In this document: positions 16,809 through 25,430 of the stretch, piece after piece
Layout of the letters: every line of letters begins with the position of its first letter
How positions within the stretch are numbered: the first letter of the stretch is position 1
Source: Paracoccaceae bacterium
GTDB lineage: Bacteria; Pseudomonadota; Alphaproteobacteria; Rhodobacterales; Rhodobacteraceae
Direction: 5' to 3'
Assembly (NCBI GenBank): GCA_021296235.1
Contig: JAGWAS010000015.1
Location: 33,611 to 97,610 of the forward strand
Length of the DNA: 64,000 bases
Position numbers and translations under genes: made by a program
Notes under the pieces: generated by a model
Told to the model about the DNA's origin: nothing
Databases searched by the model: none
Seen by the model: only the letters and a program-made list of their open reading frames with translations

Positions 16809-17533
16809 GCGGACCGTCCCCCAAGATACGCCTCAATCACACGCTCATCCCGGATCACCTCCTGCGGGTCACCCTCCGCCAACACGGCACCCTGATTGAG
16901 CACTATGAGCCGTTCAGCCAACGACAGGAGCAAACTCAGCACATGCTCTATCAGGAGTATCGTCACTCCGCCTTTGTTGATCTTGACCAAATGCGCATTC
17001 AGTGCCGCTATTTCAGGTCGGGTCAGCCCCGAGGCGGGCTCGTCCAGCATCAGCACCTTCGGTTGCATCACAAGAGCCGAAGCAATCATCAATTGCTTGC
17101 GTTCGTAAACCGAAAGCGCTGTCGTCAGCATTCCGGCGCGGGCGCAGCCGATGCCCGCGGCCTCAAGCTGGGTTTCCGCTGCCTCCGCTGCTGCGCGCCG
17201 GTTCAACCCGCGCCCGTAAATTGCCGCCAGCGCTATGGTTTCTTTCGCCGTGAGGTCAGGGTATTCCGCGTCCTTCTGAAAGGTGCGTGCAAGACCCAGG
17301 CGGGCGATCCGGTGAGAAACCATGCGGGTAATTGGTTTTCCATCAAAGAGGATTTCGCCTGACGACGCGCCGAAGGGAATGCCGGTAACCACGTTGAAGA
17401 GGGTGCTCTTGCCGGACCCGTTGGGTCCGGCAATGCCCAGAAGTTCACCCTCTTCGACACCGAATGTTACGTCATCGACCGCTGTCAGGCCACCGAAGCG
17501 CTTGGTAACATGTCGAAGCTCAAGTACCGGCAT
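16805..17533 (-). CDS. livG: Branched-chain amino-acid ABC transporter ATPase (LivG)
   Basis: 242 residues. Walker A GPNGSGKST, long Q-loop insertion with GLARTFQKDAEYPDLT, and Walker B VLMLDEPASGLT are present. The ABC signature is degenerate (LSVYERKQ), as is common in LivG. C-terminal VIEAYLGG is the family ending. It is first in the LivGFHM set, 49 bases after the binding-protein gene, with a hairpin in between. Confidence 0.95.
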   Translation of the reverse strand: MPVLELRHVTKRFGGLTAVDDVTFGVEEGELLGIAGPNGSGKSTLFNVVTGIPFGASSGEILFDGKPITRMVSHRIARLGLARTFQKDAEYPDLTAKETIALAAIYGRGLNRRAAAEAAETQLEAAGIGCARAGMLTTALSVYERKQLMIASALVMQPKVLMLDEPASGLTRPEIAALNAHLVKINKGGVTILLIEHVLSLLLSLAERLIVLNQGAVLAEGDPQEVIRDERVIEAYLGGRSA

Positions 17534-17553
17534 GGCACCCCATTCGAGATGGT

Positions 17554-17576
17554 CGGGGCGGTGCTGCGCCGCCCCG
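17554..17576 (-). promoter_or_regulatory. Intercistronic hairpin after binding-protein gene
   Basis: 8-bp GC-rich stem (CGGGGCGG / CCGCCCCG) with a 7-base loop between the receptor gene and livG, starting six bases after the receptor stop codon. No T-run. Same position and type as the hairpins at 2783 and 29320. Confidence 0.7.
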
Positions 17577-17582
17577 CCAACT

Positions 17583-18812
17583 TCACTTCATCCATGCAGG
17601 TTCTGAAAACTCACCCGTGGCATACACCGGCGGGTAGAACAGCACCCGGTTGCCCTCATTGATCTGGTAAAACTGGATCGGAATGCCGTCGTTCGATTGA
17701 ACTGCGAGATGCGTATCGGGATCGAACTGCACCGCACCCATGGCTGTTTGGGTATTGGACTCTCCAATCGCCCTGCCGATGGCAACGTGGTCGGACGGAT
17801 CCCCAACCTTTTCCAGTGCGGCTGCATAGATCATCACCTGCTCATAGAGCGCCGGGCCGTAAGTGCCCGGCTCGTTTCCGTAGGCATCCTTGTACTTGTC
17901 CAATACCTCCCTGGCGCGCGGGTTGGTTGGCGTGTTCAGCACCCCGCCCAAGAGGTTGTAGACGATTCCCGAGGATTGCTCCTTCGTCAGTTCCAGAAAC
18001 TCCGGAACCGAGGGGGCATACTGGATGAAGACAAGACTGTCGGTTGGGTCCTCATTGAATTGAGACACGAAGAGTGCTGCGTTGGATGACACGTAGTCCG
18101 TATTGATCAGCACCGCGGGCGGATCCTGCCGAACCTTGGCGAGGAAACCGCGCCAATCGTTGATCTCGCCAAAGGGCAGAAGGTCATTGACGATTACCTC
18201 CCAACCTGCGGCTGCAAAGCTCTCGACCATGCCATCGGCAATGCCCTTGGAATAGGGATTGTCCGAGGCAATGATGGCCACCTTCCTGTTGGGAAGGTCC
18301 AGTTTGCCATCTTCGGCAAGGCCCTCAATCACTGGCACAATTTCGGTGTTGTAGCCGGCATAGGACGGGGTCAACGACCAAACGGTGGGAAAATCGTCCG
18401 GCGAAGGTGAGATTATCCCTTCAGTTTGCGATGAGTTGGCAGATATCAAATAGACCATATCTTGCTCGGCCATCATTTCGATTTCAAAGTTCGAGCCCGA
18501 GGCATATCCGGTCATGATTGCACCCATATCCCGGTCGCCAAGCAGCCGTTCGGCTGCAGTGGCCACCGCATCGGCACTGCCTTCACCGACATCCCCCACA
18601 ACCAGTTCGAACGAATAGCCGGCGACACCGCCCGCGGCATTCAACTCGTCGACGGCAAGTTGCGAACCATTGACCATCTCTTCGCCGTCCGCTGCGGCCT
18701 TGCCGCTCACCGGCGCAAGTACGCCGATCTTGACAACCTCCGCCATCGTCAATCCAGCGCTCGCCACCATCGCAATGGCAATCGCCGTTCCAAACAGTGC
18801 TCGTCTTTTCAT
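17583..18812 (-). CDS. Branched-chain amino-acid type periplasmic binding protein
   Basis: 409 residues. A Sec signal peptide (MKRRALFGTAIAIAMVASAG, cleavage after TMA) is followed by VVKIGVLAPVSGKAAADGEEM, the opening strand of the LivJ/Peripla_BP_6 fold. The ligand is unknown. It is first in the importer operon, downstream of the M20 peptidase gene by 19 bases, so enzymes and importer are probably co-transcribed from the promoter in front of the formylglutamate amidohydrolase gene. Confidence 0.92.
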   Translation of the reverse strand: MKRRALFGTAIAIAMVASAGLTMAEVVKIGVLAPVSGKAAADGEEMVNGSQLAVDELNAAGGVAGYSFELVVGDVGEGSADAVATAAERLLGDRDMGAIMTGYASGSNFEIEMMAEQDMVYLISANSSQTEGIISPSPDDFPTVWSLTPSYAGYNTEIVPVIEGLAEDGKLDLPNRKVAIIASDNPYSKGIADGMVESFAAAGWEVIVNDLLPFGEINDWRGFLAKVRQDPPAVLINTDYVSSNAALFVSQFNEDPTDSLVFIQYAPSVPEFLELTKEQSSGIVYNLLGGVLNTPTNPRAREVLDKYKDAYGNEPGTYGPALYEQVMIYAAALEKVGDPSDHVAIGRAIGESNTQTAMGAVQFDPDTHLAVQSNDGIPIQFYQINEGNRVLFYPPVYATGEFSEPAWMK

Positions 18813-18831
18813 CGTCTTTCTCCTCTTGGGT

Positions 18832-20142
18832 TCAATTCACACCGCACATGTCCAGCACAGTAGCGGCAATAACTTTCGTGGTTTCAATCAGGCTTTCGAC
18901 CTCTACGCATTCGTTGTCTCCATGAAAGCCCTCTCCTGCTGGACCAAAGATAACTGGCACAACACCCTTGCCCGCGTAGTGGGCAGCATCAGTAACTGCT
19001 TCAAAACCTTGGATTTTTGGCTGCTTCCTTTGAATTGCCTTGGCTCTCTCGAATACCGCTTTCGTAAGCGGGTGATTCACCGGCGTATCCATGGGAGGGA
19101 AGTGGAGGTCCAAATAATTCCATTCGATCTGGGGAGGGCGGCCACGCATCCAGGGATCCATTGCCGCGAAGTGAGCCACAAAATCCTCAAACTCGGCCTT
19201 CACGTCCGAAAAACTCTCCTGAGGCATGAATTTGTAGTCCAACACCAGCGTAACCACATCCGATATCATCGCGGCATTGGTCATCACCGCCGGGTTCCCA
19301 TCCTCACCCATGCCGGCACCGCCATGAATGGTGCCGGGGTTTATTGTGGCGAGACCAGCCGGCAGGAGAGGGTGATTTTGCGTCCGGCAGCGCGACGCCT
19401 CGAAATCGCGCAACGCCTGAATGAACCGGCTTGCAAGTTCGATCGCGTTGACGCCCGGCTCCAGCCGACCGGGAGTGTCGTGTTGCGGCCAGATCGAATT
19501 GAATCTCCAGCCCGCATGCGCCTGCTTGCCGAAAATTGTGACCTTGACCCAGGACAGGCCGCCCTCGGCAGGAATCACGTTGCCCCAAGTCGGCTCGGCG
19601 ATGATGGCATGTTTGGCAAGTCTGCCCTTTTCAACCAGGTCGATTGCGCCAAATCCTCCTGCCTCTTCGTCCACGACCGTGTGGACCGAAAGGCGCCCGT
19701 TCAACTCCACTCCGACCTTTCGGATTGCGCGCGCCGCAGAAATGCAGGCTGCAACGCCCCCTTTCATGTCGACCGCACCGCGGCCCCAAACCCGATCAAC
19801 TTCCAATTGGCCACCGAATGGATTGCGCGACCAAGCATTGGCATCGCCAACCGGCACCACGTCCACATGCCCGCAAAGGATCATGCTTTTTTCTTCGGTC
19901 CCCGGCAGATCGCCCGCGACATTGGGGCGGCCCGGCAATGCGTCCCAGCGCTCAAGGTCGAAACCCAGCGGGCGCAATTCCTCTTCGATCCGATCCTGCA
20001 CATCGCTTTCGCGATTGAGCCCCTGTTCGACCTGAAACTTCGGATTGACCGAAGGGATGCGCACCAGATCTTGGGTCAGGGCCACCACATGATCCTTGTC
20101 AGCTTCAATCCGGTCGAGCACGGCCTGAATTGCACTATCCAT
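18832..20142 (-). CDS. M20-family metallopeptidase/deacylase (ArgE/DapE type)
   Basis: 436 residues from the ATG at 20142, which follows GGGAGGTG; the track starts 23 codons earlier inside the preceding gene. Metal-binding motifs are ILCGHVDVVPVG (His, Asp) with GAVDMKGG, and TVVDEEAGG with the general-base Glu. The dimerisation (lid) domain occupies about residues 190-320. M20 enzymes hydrolyse N-acyl amino acids or small peptides using zinc. Relatives include acetylornithine deacetylase; a link to ornithine is attractive because the divergent operon encodes an ornithine cyclodeaminase. Confidence 0.9.
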   Translation of the reverse strand: MDSAIQAVLDRIEADKDHVVALTQDLVRIPSVNPKFQVEQGLNRESDVQDRIEEELRPLGFDLERWDALPGRPNVAGDLPGTEEKSMILCGHVDVVPVGDANAWSRNPFGGQLEVDRVWGRGAVDMKGGVAACISAARAIRKVGVELNGRLSVHTVVDEEAGGFGAIDLVEKGRLAKHAIIAEPTWGNVIPAEGGLSWVKVTIFGKQAHAGWRFNSIWPQHDTPGRLEPGVNAIELASRFIQALRDFEASRCRTQNHPLLPAGLATINPGTIHGGAGMGEDGNPAVMTNAAMISDVVTLVLDYKFMPQESFSDVKAEFEDFVAHFAAMDPWMRGRPPQIEWNYLDLHFPPMDTPVNHPLTKAVFERAKAIQRKQPKIQGFEAVTDAAHYAGKGVVPVIFGPAGEGFHGDNECVEVESLIETTKVIAATVLDMCGVN

Positions 20143-20785
20143 CAGCACCTCCCTTAAGTTCGGCAACAATTTCACCGGTCGTGACCTGCCGACAGTAGCC
20201 CTTGATTGCACGCAGGGAATTGTCGTGCTGTTCCTGGCTGTAGCTCAGGCAGGCATCCGTAACCTGGGTTACCAGATAGCCAAGGTCGCAGGCGTCGCGA
20301 ATCGCACTCTCCACACATTGTTCGGTCAAAAGTCCCGAGACCGCCAGCTGCCGCACGCCCAAGTTTCGCAATACATAGTCAATTTGTGTCGAGACAAAGA
20401 CGGAGGAAGATGACTTGGGAAGCACAATTTCGTCAATTCCAGGTGCAATCTGGTCAATGACCTTGCCGTCCCAAGAACCCTTCGGAACGTTGAAACCGGT
20501 AATTTTATGGTCAAGTGATCGATCGCGCCCGTCAAGTGTCAGACTCTCAATTGTCGTATACATCACTTCCACCGAAGCTGCGCGGAAAGCGGACTGGATC
20601 GCCTGCATGTTCGGAATTACGCGTTCCTCAAGTTGGCTGAAGTACCAACCGTAATTGGCGTTGAATGCCTCAGGGGTGAGATCCTTGAATTCTGCCCCGT
20701 TCCTGTGGGCTGAAAAATTTTGAACATCGATGAACAAAAGTGCGGATTGGTCGGGCTTAAGGGGAACCTCTCGCGTGAGACTCAT
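20135..20785 (-). CDS. Isochorismatase-like cysteine hydrolase (amidase)
   Basis: 216 residues from the ATG at 20785; the track start at 20836 lies in the previous gene. ALLFIDVQNFSAH holds the catalytic Asp, DEIVLPKSSSSVF the Lys, and SGLLTEQCVESAIRDACDLG the nucleophilic Cys with the cis-peptide segment, the triad of the N-carbamoylsarcosine amidase-like family. It probably cleaves an amide or ureido bond of a small metabolite. It overlaps both neighbours (ATGA with the upstream gene, 8 bases with the M20 gene). Confidence 0.88.
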   Translation of the reverse strand: MSLTREVPLKPDQSALLFIDVQNFSAHRNGAEFKDLTPEAFNANYGWYFSQLEERVIPNMQAIQSAFRAASVEVMYTTIESLTLDGRDRSLDHKITGFNVPKGSWDGKVIDQIAPGIDEIVLPKSSSSVFVSTQIDYVLRNLGVRQLAVSGLLTEQCVESAIRDACDLGYLVTQVTDACLSYSQEQHDNSLRAIKGYCRQVTTGEIVAELKGGADG

Positions 20786-21552
20786 GTCAGTTCCCCCACG
20801 ACATCCTTGATTGCGTTGGCCAGCAGCCCGGCCCAATGCGCAGCGCCACCGGCATGGTCGATCTGGTCGTTGCGTATCTCAATCAAGCAGTGCGGAAGGC
20901 CGCGTGCCTCGGCATGAACGGGAATGAACCAATCGGAGTCATCACCAATCCGGTAGGGTTCGTTGACCGCGATGTTCAAATTCGGGGAGGCACAGGAAAG
21001 AAACGCCCTCATCTGATTTGCCGTGTCCATGCTCCTGCGCGTGATGAAACCGGCGTGCCATGGTCGTTGCTTCCCGTTGAAATGCGGCGTGAAGGAGTGG
21101 ATTGAGAAAGCGGCGCATCGTCGCCGTGCGCTGAACACTCCGGCAATTGCCCGGTCCATGGGATCAAAAATGGCAAGCCGCCGCGCCTGTATGTCCTCGG
21201 CGGTCAAGTTCCGATTTCCGTGGATTGTCTCGCCATCGCTGATCTCCGGAATGGAGCTTTGGCTTCCCGGCGGGCGATTTGCGTCAATGACAAGGCGGCT
21301 GTAGCGCTGCAAAATCAGCGGCGCACGCAGCAGGTCGGTCAGCCGGCGTGCCACGTCCCCGGCTCCTATGTCCCAACCGCGGTGACTGTTCAGCACCGCT
21401 TCGTCGATTCCCAATGTTCCAAGTGCGGCAGGCACTTCCGACCCCGCATGTTCGCACAGCAGCAGCAGCGGCACGTCGCTTTCGGCGTGAACCACCTCAA
21501 CCGGTGCAACATCGGCCGGTGCAAGCAATGGAGAGAGTGACGCAGCCTTCAT
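20782..21552 (-). CDS. N-formylglutamate amidohydrolase family protein
   Basis: 256 residues. LLLLCEHAGSEVPAALGTLG, HRGWDIGAGDVARRLTDLL and SRLVIDANRPPGS are hallmark segments of the FGase family (as HutG-type N-formylglutamate deformylase), and AFSIHSFTPHFNGKQRPWHA carries further conserved His. It would release formate, or a similar acyl group, from an N-acylated amino acid. No other hut genes are nearby, so histidine degradation is unlikely. First gene of the minus operon, divergent from the RpiR gene. Confidence 0.9.
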   Translation of the reverse strand: MKAASLSPLLAPADVAPVEVVHAESDVPLLLLCEHAGSEVPAALGTLGIDEAVLNSHRGWDIGAGDVARRLTDLLRAPLILQRYSRLVIDANRPPGSQSSIPEISDGETIHGNRNLTAEDIQARRLAIFDPMDRAIAGVFSARRRCAAFSIHSFTPHFNGKQRPWHAGFITRRSMDTANQMRAFLSCASPNLNIAVNEPYRIGDDSDWFIPVHAEARGLPHCLIEIRNDQIDHAGGAAHWAGLLANAIKDVVGELT

Positions 21553-21583
21553 GTTCCAAGGTTAAGGAATTATTTTTTTCAAT

Positions 21584-21603
21584 GTCAACATTTTTTTGTT
21601 GAC
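21584..21603. promoter_or_regulatory. Probable RpiR operator between divergent operons
   Basis: Inverted repeat GTCAACA-TTTTTT-TGTTGAC in the 80-bp, very AT-rich gap between the formylglutamate amidohydrolase and rpiR-type genes. The position fits a single operator controlling both directions. Binding by the adjacent RpiR protein is inferred. Confidence 0.55.
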
Positions 21604-21632
21604 TGAAATTTTTTTCTCATCATTCTTCAACC

Positions 21633-22478
21633 ATGTCGATCCGCGATCAAATTGAACTCAATTCGGGTGCGCTGACGCAATCCGAGCGCAAACTGGCCTC
21701 GGCGCTGCTGGCGGACTATCCCTATGCCGGCCTCCATTCGATACAGGAACTGGCCGAACGGGCCGAGGTGTCGGCCCCCTCAATATCGCGCTTTGTCGCG
21801 AAGATCGGACTGTCCGGGTACCAGGAGATGCAACGCCGTTTGATAGCGGAGTTGGCGGAGGGTGCCCGCTCGCCGGTTGAAATTCACAGGACGGGCAAAA
21901 GGATTGAAGGTGGCTTTCTGGAGGAATTCATCGCACGCGCGGCGATACAAATGAATTCGGCAAGTGCAGCGATAACCCAAGCGCAGTTTGAACGGATATG
22001 TGCTTTGCTCTCCGAACAGAAGCGCAGTGTCTATGCAATAGGGGGACGGGTAAGCGACTCCATTGCGATGCATCTGTCGTTCCACCTGCGGCAGGCGCGC
22101 CAGGGGGTTTACCATCTGCCGCGCGATCCGGATGCCTGGCCGGAATACCTCTTGCGGATGAGATCGGGCGACATTCTCTTTCTGGTGGATTTCCGCCGTT
22201 ACCAGCCCAAGCTTGCCCGGCTGGCACAACAGGCGAACCGCAAATGCAAGGCGCAGGTAATTCTGATGACCGACAAATGGCTGTCGCCGGCCACCCGGCA
22301 TGCCTCTGAGGTGCTGGCTGTTCCTACCGAGACCGGGACTATCTGGGACAGCTACTGCGCGGCACTTGCGGTAACCGAGGCGCTGGTTACCCGCGTGGCT
22401 GAACAAAACTGGGACAAGACCCGAGCGCGCATCGAAGCCTGGGATGCCGCCGGTCAAACCGATCCGGAGACTGATTGA
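21633..22478 (+). CDS. RpiR/MurR-family transcriptional regulator
   Basis: 281 residues. An N-terminal HTH_6 domain (LTQSERKLASALLADYP ... ELAERAEVSAPSISRFVAKI) precedes a SIS phosphosugar-binding domain (YAIGGRVSDSIAMHLSFHLR). Some RpiR proteins sense non-sugar ligands, and this one sits among amino-acid enzymes. It is divergent from the importer/hydrolase operon and first in an operon with the next two genes (TGATG overlap). Likely local regulator of the whole locus. Confidence 0.92.
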   Translation: MSIRDQIELNSGALTQSERKLASALLADYPYAGLHSIQELAERAEVSAPSISRFVAKIGLSGYQEMQRRLIAELAEGARSPVEIHRTGKRIEGGFLEEFIARAAIQMNSASAAITQAQFERICALLSEQKRSVYAIGGRVSDSIAMHLSFHLRQARQGVYHLPRDPDAWPEYLLRMRSGDILFLVDFRRYQPKLARLAQQANRKCKAQVILMTDKWLSPATRHASEVLAVPTETGTIWDSYCAALAVTEALVTRVAEQNWDKTRARIEAWDAAGQTDPETD

Positions 22479-23779
22479 TGCAACCCCTGATTTTTGCAGC
22501 GACCTGTGATTTGGCGGGAAAGGTGCGGGGCAAAGCCTTTCCGGCCGGGGATCTTAAAAGAAGACTGAGCCGGGGCGTCGGCTGGACGCCAACCAACGTC
22601 CAGATCAATTGTTTCGACGGAATTGCCGAAAGCCCGTTCGGAGCTTTGGGCGATTTGCTGTTGATACCGGATGCTGACGCCGAGGTTAGATCCGATTTCG
22701 GAAGTGTGGTCGAGCACTTCATGCTTGGGGACATCGTTACGCTTGAAGGCGAACCTTGGGAATTGTGCACCCGTTCGCTTCTGAAGTCCGCACTCGCCAG
22801 GCTGGAGCGTGTTGCCGATGTGCGATTGTTGGCCGCCTTCGAGCATGAGTTCCAGTTGAAATCCGAATTTGAGTTGGAAGGAGAGGCATACGGGCGCACC
22901 GGTTTCGAAATGCAGAGGACCTTCTGTGAATCGCTCACGTCGCATGTCGCAGCCGCCGGACTTTCCACCGACAGCATCATGAAGGAATACGGATCAAACC
23001 AATATGAGTTGGTGATTGGGCCCGAGGAAGGAATCCGTGCCGCAGATGCCGCAGTCATCCTGCGCGAACTCACCCGCTCCACGGCTCGCCACTCGGGCGA
23101 GGCGGCAACCTTCACTCCGATCCGCGACCCGGCGAGCGTGGGCAATGGCGTGCATATCCACCTGAGCTTTCTTGACCGGAATGGAAATCCTGCCACATTT
23201 GACCCCGACGGCCCCTGTGGCATGTCCAGGCTTTCCGGTGCCTTCGCCGCGGGCATCCTGAAATATCTTGACAGCATCCTTGCACTGACCGCTCCATCGG
23301 TCATTTCGTATCTGCGCCTTACGCCGCACCGTTGGTCGGCAGCCTTCAACAACCTTGGTTTTCGCGACCGGGAGGCATCCTTGCGCATCTGCCCGGTTAC
23401 AACGAAAGATCCCACCGCCGTTTCCAGGCAATTCAACATGGAATACCGCGCCGCCGATGCCGCTGCCTGTCCGCATCTGGCACTGGCTGCATTGGTGCAC
23501 GCAGGTGTGCAGGGCATTGAAGAGGGGTTAAGTGCCCCCGTGCCCACCGAAGAGGACCTCTCGCTACTCTCAACAGAGGCTCTCAATGCGCGCGGCTTCG
23601 TCCGCCTGCCGGAAACACTGGAAGCCGCGCTTGGCAAATTTGGTGCCAACGCAACTGTCGCAGGCTGGTTTTCCGAACCGTTCGTGCAGGTTTACCTGGC
23701 TCACAAGGCCTCGGAAATTGCCCACCTCGCCGGGATGGACACTGCCGCCAAATGCGCCGCCTATGAGATGGCCTACTGA
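22478..23779 (+). CDS. Glutamine synthetase-family ligase (gamma-glutamyl-amine type)
   Basis: 433 residues from the ATG at 22478, which overlaps the regulator stop; the track uses the TTG one codon earlier. Active-site segments are recognisable: FEHEFQL, GSNQYELVIGPEEG, GNGVHIHLSF, RLTPHRWSA and FNMEYRAADAAACPHLALAA. The N-terminal beta-grasp part is short. GS paralogues in catabolic loci ligate glutamate to amines or ethanolamine-like compounds, as in PuuA and NMG synthetase. Here it may gamma-glutamylate a released amine; true glutamine synthesis is less likely. Confidence 0.87.
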   Translation: MQPLIFAATCDLAGKVRGKAFPAGDLKRRLSRGVGWTPTNVQINCFDGIAESPFGALGDLLLIPDADAEVRSDFGSVVEHFMLGDIVTLEGEPWELCTRSLLKSALARLERVADVRLLAAFEHEFQLKSEFELEGEAYGRTGFEMQRTFCESLTSHVAAAGLSTDSIMKEYGSNQYELVIGPEEGIRAADAAVILRELTRSTARHSGEAATFTPIRDPASVGNGVHIHLSFLDRNGNPATFDPDGPCGMSRLSGAFAAGILKYLDSILALTAPSVISYLRLTPHRWSAAFNNLGFRDREASLRICPVTTKDPTAVSRQFNMEYRAADAAACPHLALAALVHAGVQGIEEGLSAPVPTEEDLSLLSTEALNARGFVRLPETLEAALGKFGANATVAGWFSEPFVQVYLAHKASEIAHLAGMDTAAKCAAYEMAY

Positions 23780-24870
23780 TGTCGGGCTTTCCGTCGGATA
23801 AGGCACTTGTTCCTTTCGTCAGCGTTGAGAACATGCTGGCACTGATCCATCGCTGCGGAATTGACCGCTGTCTGATCGAACTTACCGACGCCATTGCTGC
23901 CGACTTTGCCCGGTGGCAGATGTTTCACAAGGCTCCGCGCGTTGCCTCGCATTCGGCGACAGGTGTGATTGAGCTCATGCCCATATCCGACGGCGTCAGT
24001 TATTCCTTCAAGTTCGTCAATGGTCATCCCTCCAACGTAAAGCGGGAATTGCAGACGGTAACGGCCTTTGGCGTTTTGGCATCGGTCGCGACGGGTTATC
24101 CCAAACTCTTTTCTGAAATGACGCTGCTTACTGCATTGCGCACCGCTGCCACCTCGGCTTTGGCCACCCGTATGCTTGCGCGTTCGGACAGCAGCACTGC
24201 AGCAATCATCGGCAATGGTGCACAGTCCGAGTTCCAGATTCGTGCACTTGCAGCCGTCTGCGGGATTACTTCGTTTCGCCTCTACGACATTGACAAACTG
24301 GCAACGCAACGGTGCGTGGCCAATTTGAGCGGCACAGCCTTGAAGCTGAAGGTCTGTGGATGCGTCGAAGCGGCGATTGAGGGGGCGGACGTTGTTACCA
24401 CCTGTACGGCGGACAAGAGCCACCAAACGATCTTGACGGACAACCTTGTCGGCGCAGGGGTGCATGTGAACGCCATTGGAGGTGACTGTCCGGGCAAAAC
24501 CGAGCTCCATCGCGATGTTCTGCTGCGATCGGACATTTTTGTTGAACATGCAGAACAGACCCGGATTGAAGGCGATATTCAACAGCTTGATCCCGATCAT
24601 CCCGTAACTGAGATTTGGGAGGTCATGGCAGGAGTTGCACCAGGCCGCATTCGCGCTGATCAGATCACTGTTTTTGACGGGGTGGGTTTTGCCATCGAGG
24701 ATTTCTCAGCCCTGCGTTGGCTCTGGTCCGCGGTTCAGGACACCACCGTTACTGAACAACTTGATCTGATCGCTGATCCGGACGACCCGAGGGATCTCTT
24801 TGGCATGATCCGCAGGTATTCCGAGCGGAACGGCTCGAACAGTCCCTCAACTGCTTCAACCATCAATTGA
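23779..24870 (+). CDS. Ornithine cyclodeaminase
   Basis: 363 residues of the OCD/mu-crystallin family. Features include the conserved Lys in SFKFVNGHPSN, Rossmann loop IIGNGAQSEFQIRAL, HVNAIGGDCPGKTEL and FDGVGFAIEDFSALRWL. The GGDCPGKTEL segment is typical of genuine ornithine cyclodeaminases (ornithine to proline plus ammonia, NAD-dependent) rather than alanine dehydrogenase-type members. Start overlaps the stop of the ligase gene (TGATG). It would funnel ornithine from an acylated precursor into proline. Confidence 0.9.
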   Translation: MSGFPSDKALVPFVSVENMLALIHRCGIDRCLIELTDAIAADFARWQMFHKAPRVASHSATGVIELMPISDGVSYSFKFVNGHPSNVKRELQTVTAFGVLASVATGYPKLFSEMTLLTALRTAATSALATRMLARSDSSTAAIIGNGAQSEFQIRALAAVCGITSFRLYDIDKLATQRCVANLSGTALKLKVCGCVEAAIEGADVVTTCTADKSHQTILTDNLVGAGVHVNAIGGDCPGKTELHRDVLLRSDIFVEHAEQTRIEGDIQQLDPDHPVTEIWEVMAGVAPGRIRADQITVFDGVGFAIEDFSALRWLWSAVQDTTVTEQLDLIADPDDPRDLFGMIRRYSERNGSNSPSTASTIN

Positions 24871-25430
24871 ATTCACTTCAGAAACGTAAAACGAACTTCA
24901 ACCACCGCTCTCCTTCCAGCCATTTTTCTCTACCGGCAGCCTGGCAGGAAATCTGCTGAACCAAAGACGTTTGAATTCCGAAGCAGGAGTTGGCGGATTG
25001 CGGTGCGTGTCTGATGAAGTGCCTACCGCTTGGGGAGGATGCCCCATCGCCAAGCTGCCGTCGAGCCCCTTCCAATTGAACACGAAAACAGCGCAAAATT
25101 TTGGATTTGACCACAACCGGCATGAAGCTCTTCGACCAATCCCGGGGTTGCGGCAACAGTGGTGGAATCGATGGGGCCGTGCACGCCGACGACATCCGGG
25201 CAGATCCGTTTGGAATGTGTTGTCATCCGGATCGGCTCAGAATTTCTGAAGTGAGTTGCAACTCCCGGAGAACACCCGAAGCCGATGGCCAACATTCCGA
25301 GATACTGCAGGCCGAAAAGACATCGCTTCCCCGACCCTTGACAGACTCGATACGAACTCACGAAACGGCTGCCAATGAAGGTTCGGTTTCCGCAGGCACC
25401 CGGTTTCCTCACCTCGTCCCGGTCCGGAAC
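24871..25430. other. 560-bp gap without a convincing gene
   Basis: Lies between two convergent operons. ORFs on both strands (24878-25195, 25023-25412) have no recognisable domain; the minus-strand one contains VVGVHGPIDSTTVAATPGLV, which is protein-like and could be a decayed gene of the racemase operon. No tRNA, terminator hairpin or repeat seen. Confidence 0.4.

Noticed and set aside
18670-20157. 495-residue plus-strand ORF
   Set aside because: Antisense to the binding protein and M20 genes, which have clear domains; the plus-strand translation has none and is rich in His/Arg as expected for a shadow.
22387-23649. 420-residue minus-strand ORF
   Set aside because: Antisense to the glutamine synthetase-like gene; Ser/Arg-rich translation without any motif.
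24878-25412. Minus-strand ORFs downstream of the isomerase gene as a coding gene
   Set aside because: Several overlapping frames are open but none gives a domain or a ribosome site; left as an unassigned gap.
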